This document shows positions 55,211 to 64,000 of a DNA stretch of 64,000 bases, in pieces. The stretch spans positions 36,617,131 to 36,681,130 of the forward strand of contig OZ010671.1 in the NCBI GenBank assembly GCA_963932185.1, in the 5' to 3' direction. Numbering within the stretch: position 1 is the first letter of the stretch; every line of letters begins with the position of its first letter. The notes under the pieces were generated by a model, which worked only from the letters and a program-made list of their open reading frames with translations, ran no database searches and was not told the DNA's origin. This stretch comes from Troglohyphantes excavatus. Taxonomy: Eukaryota; Arthropoda; Arachnida; Araneae; Linyphiidae. The translations under genes and the position numbers were made by a program.

Positions 55211-55518
55211 TTTTTGAATTTGTATGATTTAATAACGGATTTTGATTCTTTATTATATTTTATAACTGAAGCCAAAGTTATAAAGTACCTATTGAAACCA
55301 AAATCTTATTTTTTGAATTTGTATGATTTAATAACGGATTTTGATTCTTTATTATATTTTAAAACTGAAGCCAAAGTTATAAAGTACCTATTGAAACCAA
55401 AATCTTATTTTTTGAATTTGTATGATTTAATAACGGATTTTGATTCTTTATTATATTTTAAAACTGAAGCCAAAGTTATAAAGTACCTATTGAAACCAAA
55501 ATCTTATTTTTTGAATTT
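55211..55518 (+). repeat. 99-bp minisatellite, three units plus 11 bp, open in frame
   Basis: Units start at 55211, 55310, 55409 and (partial) 55508, each TTTTTGAATTTGTATGATTT onward and almost identical. The only change noticed is TATAAC versus AAAACT in unit 1. As 99 is a multiple of three, one frame stays open for 133 codons with a 33-residue repeat (NLYDLITDFDSLLYF...). Probably not coding: no exon borders or start context. Confidence 0.92.
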
Positions 55519-55859
55519 TTTATATACTAACTGCTTTTGCATTTGGACATTTTTGCTTGCTAGGACATCAGTTACAAAATTAAATAATATTATTACAAAA
55601 ATTATGAAATTATAAAAATGCATTTTAAAGGATAGTCAACGTTTCCAATTTCAAAACATATAAATATTTTTTTTAATAAGAGACATGCCAAGTAACTGTT
55701 TCAGTTTCCAAGAAGAAATGTTTATATTGCATACTAAACTGATATCAATTCACTGTAGACTCAAATACAAATCACTTTGTAAATTAAATATTTTCTTCAG
55801 CACTACTAAAACTGATTTCGACTGTCGCTGTAAGAAGTGTTTTTTCCCGAGTATTTTAC

Positions 55860-55988
55860 CGTTGGGGACGTCAGCTTAATGTCAATACTGAGAATACGAG
55901 ATTTGTCGATATGGCCGTTGGAACATTTATCCGTTTTTGCCGCGAAAGAATTTATTATATTGGAGACGTTTCGCTCGATAAGTGCCAT
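55860..55988 (-). CDS. Candidate 5' coding exon of an unidentified minus-strand gene
   Basis: The minus strand has a good start context (GAAAATGGCA) followed by 43 codons (MALIERNVSNIINSF, then CSNGHIDKSRILSIDI) and a possible donor ACG|GTAAAA at 55859. It is GC-richer than its flanks. No downstream exon was recognised and the donor is only moderate. The protein resembles no family I can name. Confidence 0.25.
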
Positions 55989-57196
55989 TTTCATATAAAA
56001 AAACAACGGCTATTGTAACAGAAATAGTTTTAGAATGTTGTGTGAATGTCTCTCTAATATTTTTAACATTTTGTATCGACGCGTTTAAGAGGAAGAGTTC
56101 CAGTGTTCAGATGTTTAGACGAATAATGCTTCGTATTGAAATACGTATAACAAAATAAAGAATAGTTTCGAAAACGCTTTACCACATTCCTATTACGGTT
56201 CTATGGAGTTTTTGACGTGAAACGTTTTTAAAATTAACTAAATGAGGTACCGGGATACAAACACCACGTTAAGATTTTTGAGTAATCCAACTCTGTGCAA
56301 ATAGCAAGACTGATATAAATTTGGTCTCGTTTGGTAGGAAATTAGACGACGATGGGTGTTAAAATTTGAAATAAAGCAAAGCAAGAATGGGGATTACGGC
56401 TCTAGACGTAAAAGCTTGTTGTTCCATTAGCTCGGCGACCAATCTTTATTTCAATAATTTGCTGAAATGGTGTTTCTCATAAAAACCCTTTCCGTGCTTT
56501 GACACAGCCACAGCCGATTCTTTTAAATCGTTTTTTAAAAATCCCAGAGTAACAATATTTTGTGCAATTAACACTGCCGGAGTCGCACTGAGTCTGTCAG
56601 GCTCAATTGAATGGAAAAATCCCATTAAGCATGAGAACGCAATCCGGTAAAGTTACTATTACTATAAACCCAAAGAACATCTATTTATTAGATACATAGA
56701 GTTATAATTATTCATACCAAGAGGTGTTGTATTTTATATATCACTATAGAGAAAATATTTAATTTATTACAAAAAAAAATCTATATTGATTTTAAAGTCA
56801 AATAACTGAATTAATTAAGGATTATAATCTTTAAGAGAAGGATCTGGTGCATGTATGACGGATATTAATAAGTTTGCCCTTCAATAGTTTATTTTTATTT
56901 GATGCGAATATTTTGTCCTTGCGAAATTGAAAGGACGGCATTCTGCTCTTCTGTTCATGCTTCAGTGAATTTAATGAATGAAGAGGTGCTGGACCAAGAC
57001 ACTGAAAATGGTTGAAAGAATACCGTAAAAGTGTCTGTTATTGAACAGTTTGGCGGCGAACAACTTGCTTGGGTAGTTGGGGGTTAGCAGGGACAATACA
57101 AGGATATACTTCACGAAATATAGAATGAATTGAAAAACTAAATGTTTTCATTAACTGCTATTGCTTTGAAAATAACGTCAAATGAAATAAAAATAC
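55989..57196. other. No feature recognised
   Basis: Mixed composition. No repeat family, RNA gene or exon could be supported. Confidence 0.4.
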
Positions 57197-57288
57197 TATA
57201 CTCGGGGACAGCCTAAGTTGAACCTAAACCAATTGCATATTTAAACATATCATAGCTTCCGCTTCAGGTTTGGTTGTCCCCGAGTATA
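57197..57288. mobile_element. 92-bp MITE with TA-bounded ends
   Basis: Exact 14-bp inverted ends TATACTCGGGGACA / TGTCCCCGAGTATA, partly extended by the pair AACCTAAACC / GGTTTGGTT. TA at both edges fits a mariner-type target. One of the smallest elements here. Confidence 0.75.
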
Positions 57289-57672
57289 CCTCCCTAGCAT
57301 AAATTAAAATTATGTAGTTTAAAATTATCGTTTACTTTTCACATTCCAAGGGGCCTTCGGAAGTCGACCATGGAGACAAAACATTAATTCCAAAGATAAA
57401 AAAAAAGTCAAGTAGGTTAGCACTCGAGATCAAAATTTGTTATATACAATGCCGTAATCTTAAACGTAAGTTCGCTTTCTATAGAGAAATTTCGTATATT
57501 TGTATTAGAGTGTTTATACGCATAATATTTGCAAGACAAACATAAATAGAATTAGCCACGCATTTATGTTGGTAGCTGAATTAACGTTGTACAATAGCGA
57601 AAGCTTATTTGACACATGCTTCAGATTTTTAAAAGCAAATAATTATATGTAGAATACCAAATAGCAACCTTT

Positions 57673-58089
57673 TTAGACTGTTTTGTTCGCATCCAAACTA
57701 TTATCTTCTGTAGAAATCAGGAAAGCGTCTTTTTCGATTTCTCCACTTATCATATAAAATAGAATCATTAAAAATGCATCGGTTACTGGAGAAAGTTTTT
57801 TCTTTTCCTTCTTGATCATATTTTTGATCTGAATTTTTTTCTTCTTAAACAACTTAATTTTCCTAAAAGAATATTTCGGATTCGTTGGTAGCAACATGAA
57901 ATCTGGTAATGAAACACCAGTTTCGACTGTTTCCAGTCGAATTCTGCCAACGTACCCACAAAATATCAATATAAACATTCCTTTTTTCCAGCTGAGCAAG
58001 TGCTCGCGTGCTTCAGCATACACTAAAACGTATAAGTCGTATTTCCTGATTGAGCAATGCTCAGGGTCAAATTGCGCTCTATACGACAC
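57673..58089 (-). CDS. Unassigned 138-codon open frame
   Basis: This is the longest non-repeat open stretch outside the TTC4 exons. The product would be basic, with a hydrophobic segment (MFILIFCGYVG) near residues 38-48 and a Lys-rich run (KLFKKKKIQIKNMIKKEKKK) near 78-97. No domain is recognised. A 128-codon frame is open on the other strand over much of the same DNA. With no splice or poly(A) support, chance is at least as likely as a gene. Confidence 0.2.
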   Translation of the reverse strand: MSYRAQFDPEHCSIRKYDLYVLVYAEAREHLLSWKKGMFILIFCGYVGRIRLETVETGVSLPDFMLLPTNPKYSFRKIKLFKKKKIQIKNMIKKEKKKLSPVTDAFLMILFYMISGEIEKDAFLISTEDNSLDANKTV

Positions 58090-58892
58090 GTTTTATGTTT
58101 GTATATTCTTCATTGTTATGTTTGGGGTCATAACAATGAAGTTTACGACCAAGAACTCAACATGCACAAGGACTGCGGAACATATTTGGCACTTGTTGAC
58201 TTGCAGAAACCGTTCCCAAAACATTGGTAGATTTCTTCCTGATCATGTACCTCGATGTCGGTATTTGTGCAATTTTATTTAATTCATTCATCCTTATTTT
58301 GTTGTACTCATCAATCTTTTAAGCAAAGCTACACAATCTTGTGGAATAAATGTGTTCGTTTCTCAATACATTTGGGAAACGTGACAATGAGTTAAGCTAT
58401 TGCTCCAAATCAAAGCAAACCTGGAACTTCTGACAGAATGTAATAAAACGTTATCCGCGTTTTATTATTCTATTTCTATATAAAATATTTATATTAAGTC
58501 AGAAATATTATTATCGTGATATATTTTATTTATTATCCTTTTATAAGCTATATTACAAAACAAAATCCTATTTATGTCGTCAACAGTTAAAAATGTTATT
58601 TCCGTAATTCAATTTTAACTTCATTGTTAAATTCACACTCAACTAAACAGGGTTGACCATTCCCTTCAAGCACAACTCCCCTTCCCCCAAATTTTTCTCT
58701 ACTGCTAGAAAAAAAAATCCAGTTAACCATACAACCTTTAATGGAATCTCAAATTTCCAACTGAATCCACAGAAAGCTGTATATTTCGTATTTTATAAAT
58801 CAGAAAGAGAAATAAAATCAAGAGATAAATTTGGGTGAGATAAATAAAGCCAGAACAGCTAGGAAAGTAGCAGTTTATATTTATAACAGCAC
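58090..58892. other. Contains a 13-bp perfect hairpin, otherwise featureless
   Basis: CTTCATTGTTATG (58108-58120) and CATAACAATGAAG (58129-58141) form a perfect stem with an 8-nt loop. No other element supported. Confidence 0.5.
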
Positions 58893-59103
58893 AAGAAATT
58901 TTCCAACTTAACGATTCAAAATTCCCAACTCAACAATGCTAAAAATTCGAAGTTCCAACATTTTTCAACTTTTTCATATATTAGGTAAGTATTAAACAGT
59001 TCCCACAAATGTATTCATTTGTTGCACGCACGTTCCAATTCAGTCTCCACTATGAGGACTAATTTAAGTTAAATCTTACAAGTTGGGCAATTTCTAAACT
59101 TCC
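58893..59103 (+). repeat. Interspersed repeat, copy 3 of 3
   Basis: Matches 30520-30738 in order: TTCCAACTTAACGATTCAAA, ATTAGGTAAGTATTAAACAG, TTACAAGTTGGGCAATTTCT. Confidence 0.7.
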
Positions 59104-60167
59104 CTCGTTTTATTTTCTAATAATCTTTTGGGGGGTGGGGGGTTAAACTCCCCCGGTGTGACTCGCCTGTTCACCTTCCTCTTTACGAAGGTAGGTCATT
59201 TATCTCCATCGTCTGATTCCCCTTGCAGTTATGGGGAGGGTTACAGTTATGGGTTATAATATTAAAAAACATTGCGGCCCATGGCAACCTTTTGTCTGGG
59301 CGATAAACAATTGTGTTCTTCTTTGAGAATATTAACCCGGCTCCCTTCGGCCGCAATTGGGCTATTGCCACCTGATGAACTTAACTTTATCACCATACAC
59401 GAAATCTTAAATCCGATTGAGTATTCTTTGAATAAGATTGTCTGCTCTTTAGCTCTTCTTACCACACAATGTCAACAATGCTATTTTCTGCAACTGAATA
59501 TGGTGCTCCAGTACTTTCTTGTCTAGTGGCTCTGTTCGCGTGCTTTCTTGCTGCTCCGATCTCAATCTGACTTTGAGACATGCAAGTCTAGATGACGGTT
59601 TTCACAGAGGGGAATGAATTTGTAATAAAAAATGCCAGCTTTGGGAATTCAGCCGGCATTGCCTACCAATTGTCTGTCTCCGTCCATTAAGTATAGGTCT
59701 GTTCTTTTCTTTTGCACACAAAATTATTCAGTTCCAGTCGAATTGCTCGGGGAGCCTTCTTTTGGATTATTTTTGAAGTTTTAACCGTTTCTTCTGTCTG
59801 TGTTTTAATCGTATAATTCTGTTTTATTTTGCTCCTTCTTTTTTGTGATTGTTTTCATAGATATACCGGTTCTCTACGTCCATGAACGTTTTGATGGTAA
59901 TCTTACAGTCGGTTACATGGGTTATTTAAAATTTTATATTTGGAAAGCGATTTTGATTCTAATGAAAAAGAAAGGGAACACATATGAAATGTTTTTCTGA
60001 AACTAAAAGGAACAGAATACTGGACTGTGATATAGTTTCATCTGATATTGCGGCAACTTTTTTTTTTAACTTCTGTATTGTAAGCAGTTTATTTTTTGCT
60101 CATATAAAAATAATTTTAAACCATTTTCAGAAATATTTTAAATAAAAAAAAAGACAAAGAAAGGCTG
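59104..60167. other. Mixed-composition stretch with a short repeat fragment
   Basis: 59160-59225 (TCATTTATCTCCATC...GATTCC preceded by TTCACCTTCC) matches the ~160-bp unit at 15980-16040. Near 59630-59662 there is a short AATGCC..GCT / AGC..GGCATT hairpin. No exon recognised. Confidence 0.4.
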
Positions 60168-60773
60168 TAGAGCCGGATGTAGAGTTAGTGGACCCCTAGG
60201 TTGAATATATGGTACAGACCCTATATTCCCAACTTCCAGGGGGGAATATTCTGATTTCCAGGAATATGTTTTCTTTAGCGAAGAATAGCTATATTTGCAT
60301 AGAAATTTGGAATTTAGTCTATTTTTAATAATTTCAAACTTGGAAAATGATGTTTTACCACTACAGCTTGTAACCATCATTGACAAATACATTCAAAGTG
60401 CCACTTCCACAATATAAAAACAGTCTTTGACGTTCTTTCTTAGGAGTTAGTACATCCACCGCACTGGCTGTTTTCCCCCCTCTCTTATTTGCATTCACTG
60501 CAAAAAAATAACTTGAACTGAATTAGTTCATTTCTTAAGTTCTTCTTCAAATCATTGACACATGCTTCTACTTAATTTTGAACTGCCTTCGCGATCTCTT
60601 CATTGTTAGTAATGCTTTTTAATTAAATTCATACAATAGAATTTTCGTTCCAAGTCCTAGCATATAATAACTGCCACTGTTCTCTGATACACGAATCAAA
60701 TAATTTTACCACAAGTTAACTTTCTTCTTCTGGCGTGTGGTGTGGGCTGTAGCCTATGCCTAAATCGGGCCTT
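60168..60773. mobile_element. hAT-like MITE, CAGGGCCAGATTTAGG family, copy 2, inverted
   Basis: The left end TAGAGCCGGATGTAGAGTTA and GGACCCCTAGG matches the inverse of the right end of 54295-54817. The right end TAGCCTATGCCTAAATCGGG matches the inverse of its left end. So it is a reverse-orientation relative, more decayed. Confidence 0.6.
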
Positions 60774-62913
60774 TCGATGGCGATAAAATACTTGCAAATT
60801 TGACCTATCCATGGCAGTTTTTTACCATTACCACTCTGGCTAAATATCTAGAATTCGTAATGGGTTTTGACTTTTTTAATTTGTTTCTTAAGGGGAGGGT
60901 TCGATGACTGAGCAACAGATTTCTTCTGGTATCTTTTTTCCCTCCTAACTTCCGATAAAATGTTTTTTTCTTCGAATATACATGACAGCTATGTAGTCAC
61001 ATAATGCGTTTCAACAAAAAAAATCAAATTTTTTTTTAAATATATATAATATATTTTAAATATATAAAATCATGTTGAGTTCTATGGTTGAGCCTTTTCC
61101 GTGAAGTAGCGAGTTCATCAATTATTTCCATTGAAGAAATGTTGTCCCTTTCTGGATTTTTATTCTGAGGTTGGACACTTAATGTTGAATCCTTGTATTT
61201 TTTATCATTCTGCCATTGACAGTTGCATCACATGCCAATAAATATATTACTTATAAATTCGCATAAGCATTTTTTTCCGTTCAAATGCGAGGTTTCCGGC
61301 ATACAACTCGGCAATGAGAAAAATTCAATTTTCCTAATATTTTTTTTCCATTGTTTTTGCCGTAAATTAGTCTTCAATTTCTTTACTTGACTTTATTAAC
61401 TTTGGCCATTACATTGTCATGTATCATGGGAGGGGTTGCAATTCATTGCCCCCCCCCTCCCCCTCCCCCCTACATTCTTGAAAAGAATGTTGAAACTGAG
61501 GCCCCTTGAGTTTGGGTGCGATGGAATGACTTTTCCTTTCACCTGTTTGTGGCTCCAGGGCACATAATAAATGCGATGACAGGTAATGTTCCAGAACACC
61601 GTTGCCAGAATCGCGGTCACCGGGCAATATCGTGTACTCCCTCCTCTCAAACGAAAGGGGGTCATTAAAACATGGTGAAAGCATCGGGTACTTTTCGAAG
61701 GAAGAAAAAAAAAATAAACTAAAACGAACAAATCTGCACTTGTTGCACAACAATGGAACGGAAGTTCTCTGAAGACCCCCGACTTTCTGCAACAACTGCG
61801 CGATGACTATCAATTAATTCTATGAGGAAGGTCGGTTGTGTGTATGGTCACAGTTACATGGCGAAAAAGGTTGGAAAGAGAATTTGTTGTTTTGTTAAAT
61901 CGAACAATAACTGGTTCTGTAGCTCGGCAGTAATGGAACTCGATGCTTTTATTATGGGATCGTTCCTGTCACAGTGGTTAGTTATGCATATCTTAATGCC
62001 TTTATTTGCGAGATATGTTTAAACAAATGGCATGAAAACTCTTTTGGAACATTAGCTTTGTGAATAATAAACGGACACTTGTGAAGTATTATTTGGTTAT
62101 TTTCTTATATAGCTTGCTCAATGTCGAATATGTTGAATATGTAAAGAAAAGAATACTTACTGGCTTAACATACTCGAAAAAATTCAAACTAGATTATAAA
62201 TGGCATTTGGGTTAATGTACAAGAAAACGCGTTCATTTAGAATATAGATACTCGTATGAAAATAATTTTTGATCTTATTGTTCAATGCATTTTAAAATCT
62301 TATCTCGTAAGAGTAATTAATTCTGAATATTGTACATAAATTACTAAAAAATATTTTTTGTTTTCCGCTATTCAGATTTACGTAAAACTAATTTTTTATG
62401 ACTTATTTCGCCATTTGAAGAAACATTATTTATACTGTGCTCATAAAAACTAAACGTGAATTTTTATGTAATCAAGCAAATATCGCCAAAATATCCAATT
62501 CTCAGATTATAACACAAAAATAATCATATTAGTTTAAAAAATTCTACAAAAATCTTGGAGCTAACTATAGCTTGTTAAACTTTCAATATAGCTTTCCTCT
62601 GGTATAAAATTTCTTTGTTTGGATTATAATTGCAGAAGACCATAAACTTCTTGAATATAATAACTTTTAGTTTCCCTACTTTGAAGATTCTGTATTTCCA
62701 TTGCATGTTGCAAAAAAATCCCTAAACAAAAGGGGATAAAGAGTTATTGCGAAGTAGGAGTGCTAAAATGTCAAATAAATATGTAAAGCAGACGTAACGC
62801 GGTTTGGAATAGCAGCTTCTCTACGGCCATTGTTCTATGAATATGACGTCAATCTAAGATGGCAAAAAAGTGTCAACAATTATATTATACCTATTTTTTA
62901 AAGTATACTAATG
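60774..62913. other. No gene recognised
   Basis: A C-rich tract lies at 61450-61471. Overlapping open frames on the minus strand (61417-61813) have no family match or exon borders. Mostly AT-rich without repeats I can name. Confidence 0.4.
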
Positions 62914-63149
62914 CAGTGGTTCTCTATCTTTTATCTGTCCCGTACCCTTTGATAAAACTTTTCATTTATAAGTATACTTCTTTCTCTTATAATCCTTCTC
63001 ATCCAACCCTTTATGCAAAAAAAATTATTTAAGCAGTAATGTTCTTAGGTTAGCGAGCAAATTAATGACTCTTGTAAGCTTTTATTTTAGATTTTACTTA
63101 TTAAACTTATTTATTATTTATTTTATGTGTTTTCCGCCGTTATTAATAT

Positions 63150-63742
63150 CAGTGTTCACTCTAGAAATAAAGAGCCAGGGCGCTGTTGGCAGGAAAAGGG
63201 CACCCTGTTTTTGAAAGGGCACTTCCCCCAAAAAAAGTTTGTGGTAGGCATGGCCACTCATGGACACATCGGACCCCTGTCAGGAGGAATGTATGCTCGA
63301 TTAGTAGTGAGATCTGATATGGGGAGTTTGGTTTGGGTTAATCGACGTCGGACTAGAACTGAACATATAGGGCTATTCGTGACAGTTCGGGGCCTATCTC
63401 GAAGGAAAGACCCGGGAACAATGCTTCTTGTTTTTTAACCACGGTCAGATAACGAGGACAACACCTGAGTTGATTCCCCGACGCAACCTCAATATTCACG
63501 ATTTGAAATAATTACCCTGGAGCAATGGTTCTCAATCTTTTTTCTCTCAAGTACCCCGTGAGAAAAACCCTTTCTTTCATAACACTTGTCACTTCTCCCT
63601 CTATTTAAACTAAAATTTGATAAAACGATTTCCACAAAAATTGTCGAATTCGGTGCCTCTTTCAAAGACATCTAGAGAAGTAAGCCCGTTGGACTTGACT
63701 GAAAAGGACAAAAGGGGCGGAATTTTTTTCCGAGGGCTACAT
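63150..63742. mobile_element. hAT-like MITE, CAGTGTTCACTCTAG family, copy 2 (nested)
   Basis: The left end CAGTGTTCACTCTAGAAATA and the AAAAGGGCACCC words match 6022-6750. The right part has GGACTTGACTGAAAAGGACA and AGGGGCGGAATTTTT, but the terminal inverted repeat is lost. It contains a minus-strand SINE and a further fragment of the CAGTGGTTCTC family (CAATGGTTCTCAATCTTTTT at about 63523). Confidence 0.6.
63325..63490 (-). mobile_element. SINE, 5'-truncated, nested
   Basis: The minus strand reads CCTCGTTATCTGACCGTGG, TCCCGGGTCTTTCCTTCGAG and then TAGTCCGACGTCGATTAACC, the body and tail of the local SINE. The head is missing. Confidence 0.75.
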
Positions 63743-63778
63743 TTCCCAAGGGTACGCGTACCTTATAACCGCTGTACT

Positions 63779-64000
63779 CAGTGGCGGATTTAAGACAAAA
63801 GGCCCAGGCGGCAAAAAATTTTGAAAGGGGCTAGTTTTCTAATAAATAATTTAGGAGCAAACATTCAAAAAACGTGTGTGTTTTTCTAAAATTTCTAAAA
63901 AAAGGATTATTACGTCTTTTGAACTTGCTTTCGAATTTTTAATACAACTTAACTATTTTATTTGTCCAAAACACGTTTTATCCTTTGAATCAGTCAATGT
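63779..64000 (+). mobile_element. hAT element, CAGTGGCGGATTTAA family, cut by the window edge
   Basis: CAGTGGCGGATTTAAGACAAA and AGGCCCAGGCGGCAAA match the left end of 19922-21095. The other terminus would lie beyond 64000. Confidence 0.75.

Larger units (their letters stand above)
62914..63769. mobile_element. hAT-like MITE, CAGTGGTTCTC family, split by a later insertion
   Basis: Left end CAGTGGTTCTCTATCTTTTA, CCCTTTGATAAAACTTTTCA and GTTTTCCGCCGTTATTAATA follow the order of 11424-11707. After the insertion at 63150-63742 the right part resumes with GGGTACGCGTACC and a worn terminus near ATAACCGCTG. Confidence 0.6.

Noticed and set aside
61417..61813. Overlapping minus-strand frames of 104 and 129 codons
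   Set aside because: Two frames overlap on the same DNA, one includes a poly-C translation (Gly run), and neither resembles a known protein.

Overview
The window is AT-rich animal nuclear DNA. Genes are split into small exons with canonical GT-AG introns and sit in dense interspersed repeats. tRNA-derived SINEs, many hAT-, pogo-, piggyBac- and mariner-like miniature elements (MITEs) and a 54-bp satellite suggest an arthropod. My best guess is an arachnid such as a spider, but nothing in the window proves this. No bacterial, phage or organellar features were seen.

Region by region: (1) 1-14142 holds the 3' nine coding exons (296 readable codons) of a TTC4 / Dpit47 / Cns1-type Hsp90-Hsp70 co-chaperone on the + strand. 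The N-terminal exon or exons lie before the window. The introns are full of transposons, including a three-level nest (pogo-like element > SINE > MITE) in the last intron. (2) 14463-28752 is repeat-rich intergenic DNA with a hAT element that has a perfect 8-bp target duplication (19922-21095), several foldback hairpins, and a GC-richer island (25440-25803) ending in a consensus 5' splice site. (3) 28753-34539 looks like the 5' part of a second + strand gene. A promoter-like island (CRE, E-box, donor) at 28869-29197 is followed by an intron containing a 2.6-kb satellite (54-bp unit, 21-unit higher-order repeat). The satellite stops about 80 bp before a clear coding exon (34318-34539) that encodes a TRAF-like C3HC3D RING finger. 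(4) 34540-64000 contains no further exon I can assign. It is either the rest of that gene's first coding intron or intergenic DNA. It holds a 5'-truncated LINE with a 13-bp target duplication, a 5.15-kb hAT-type element carrying an internal 1.3-kb tandem duplication, several MITEs, a 99-bp minisatellite and a transposon nest at the right edge.

The two recognisable genes have no evident functional link. One is a cytosolic co-chaperone of the Hsp90 cycle. The other is probably a TRAF-family signalling adaptor or E3 ligase. Most of the sequence is transposon archaeology, and the target duplications and nesting order let the insertion history be read directly. Several unassigned minus-strand open stretches (45314-45577, 55860-55988, 57673-58089) are listed with low confidence.
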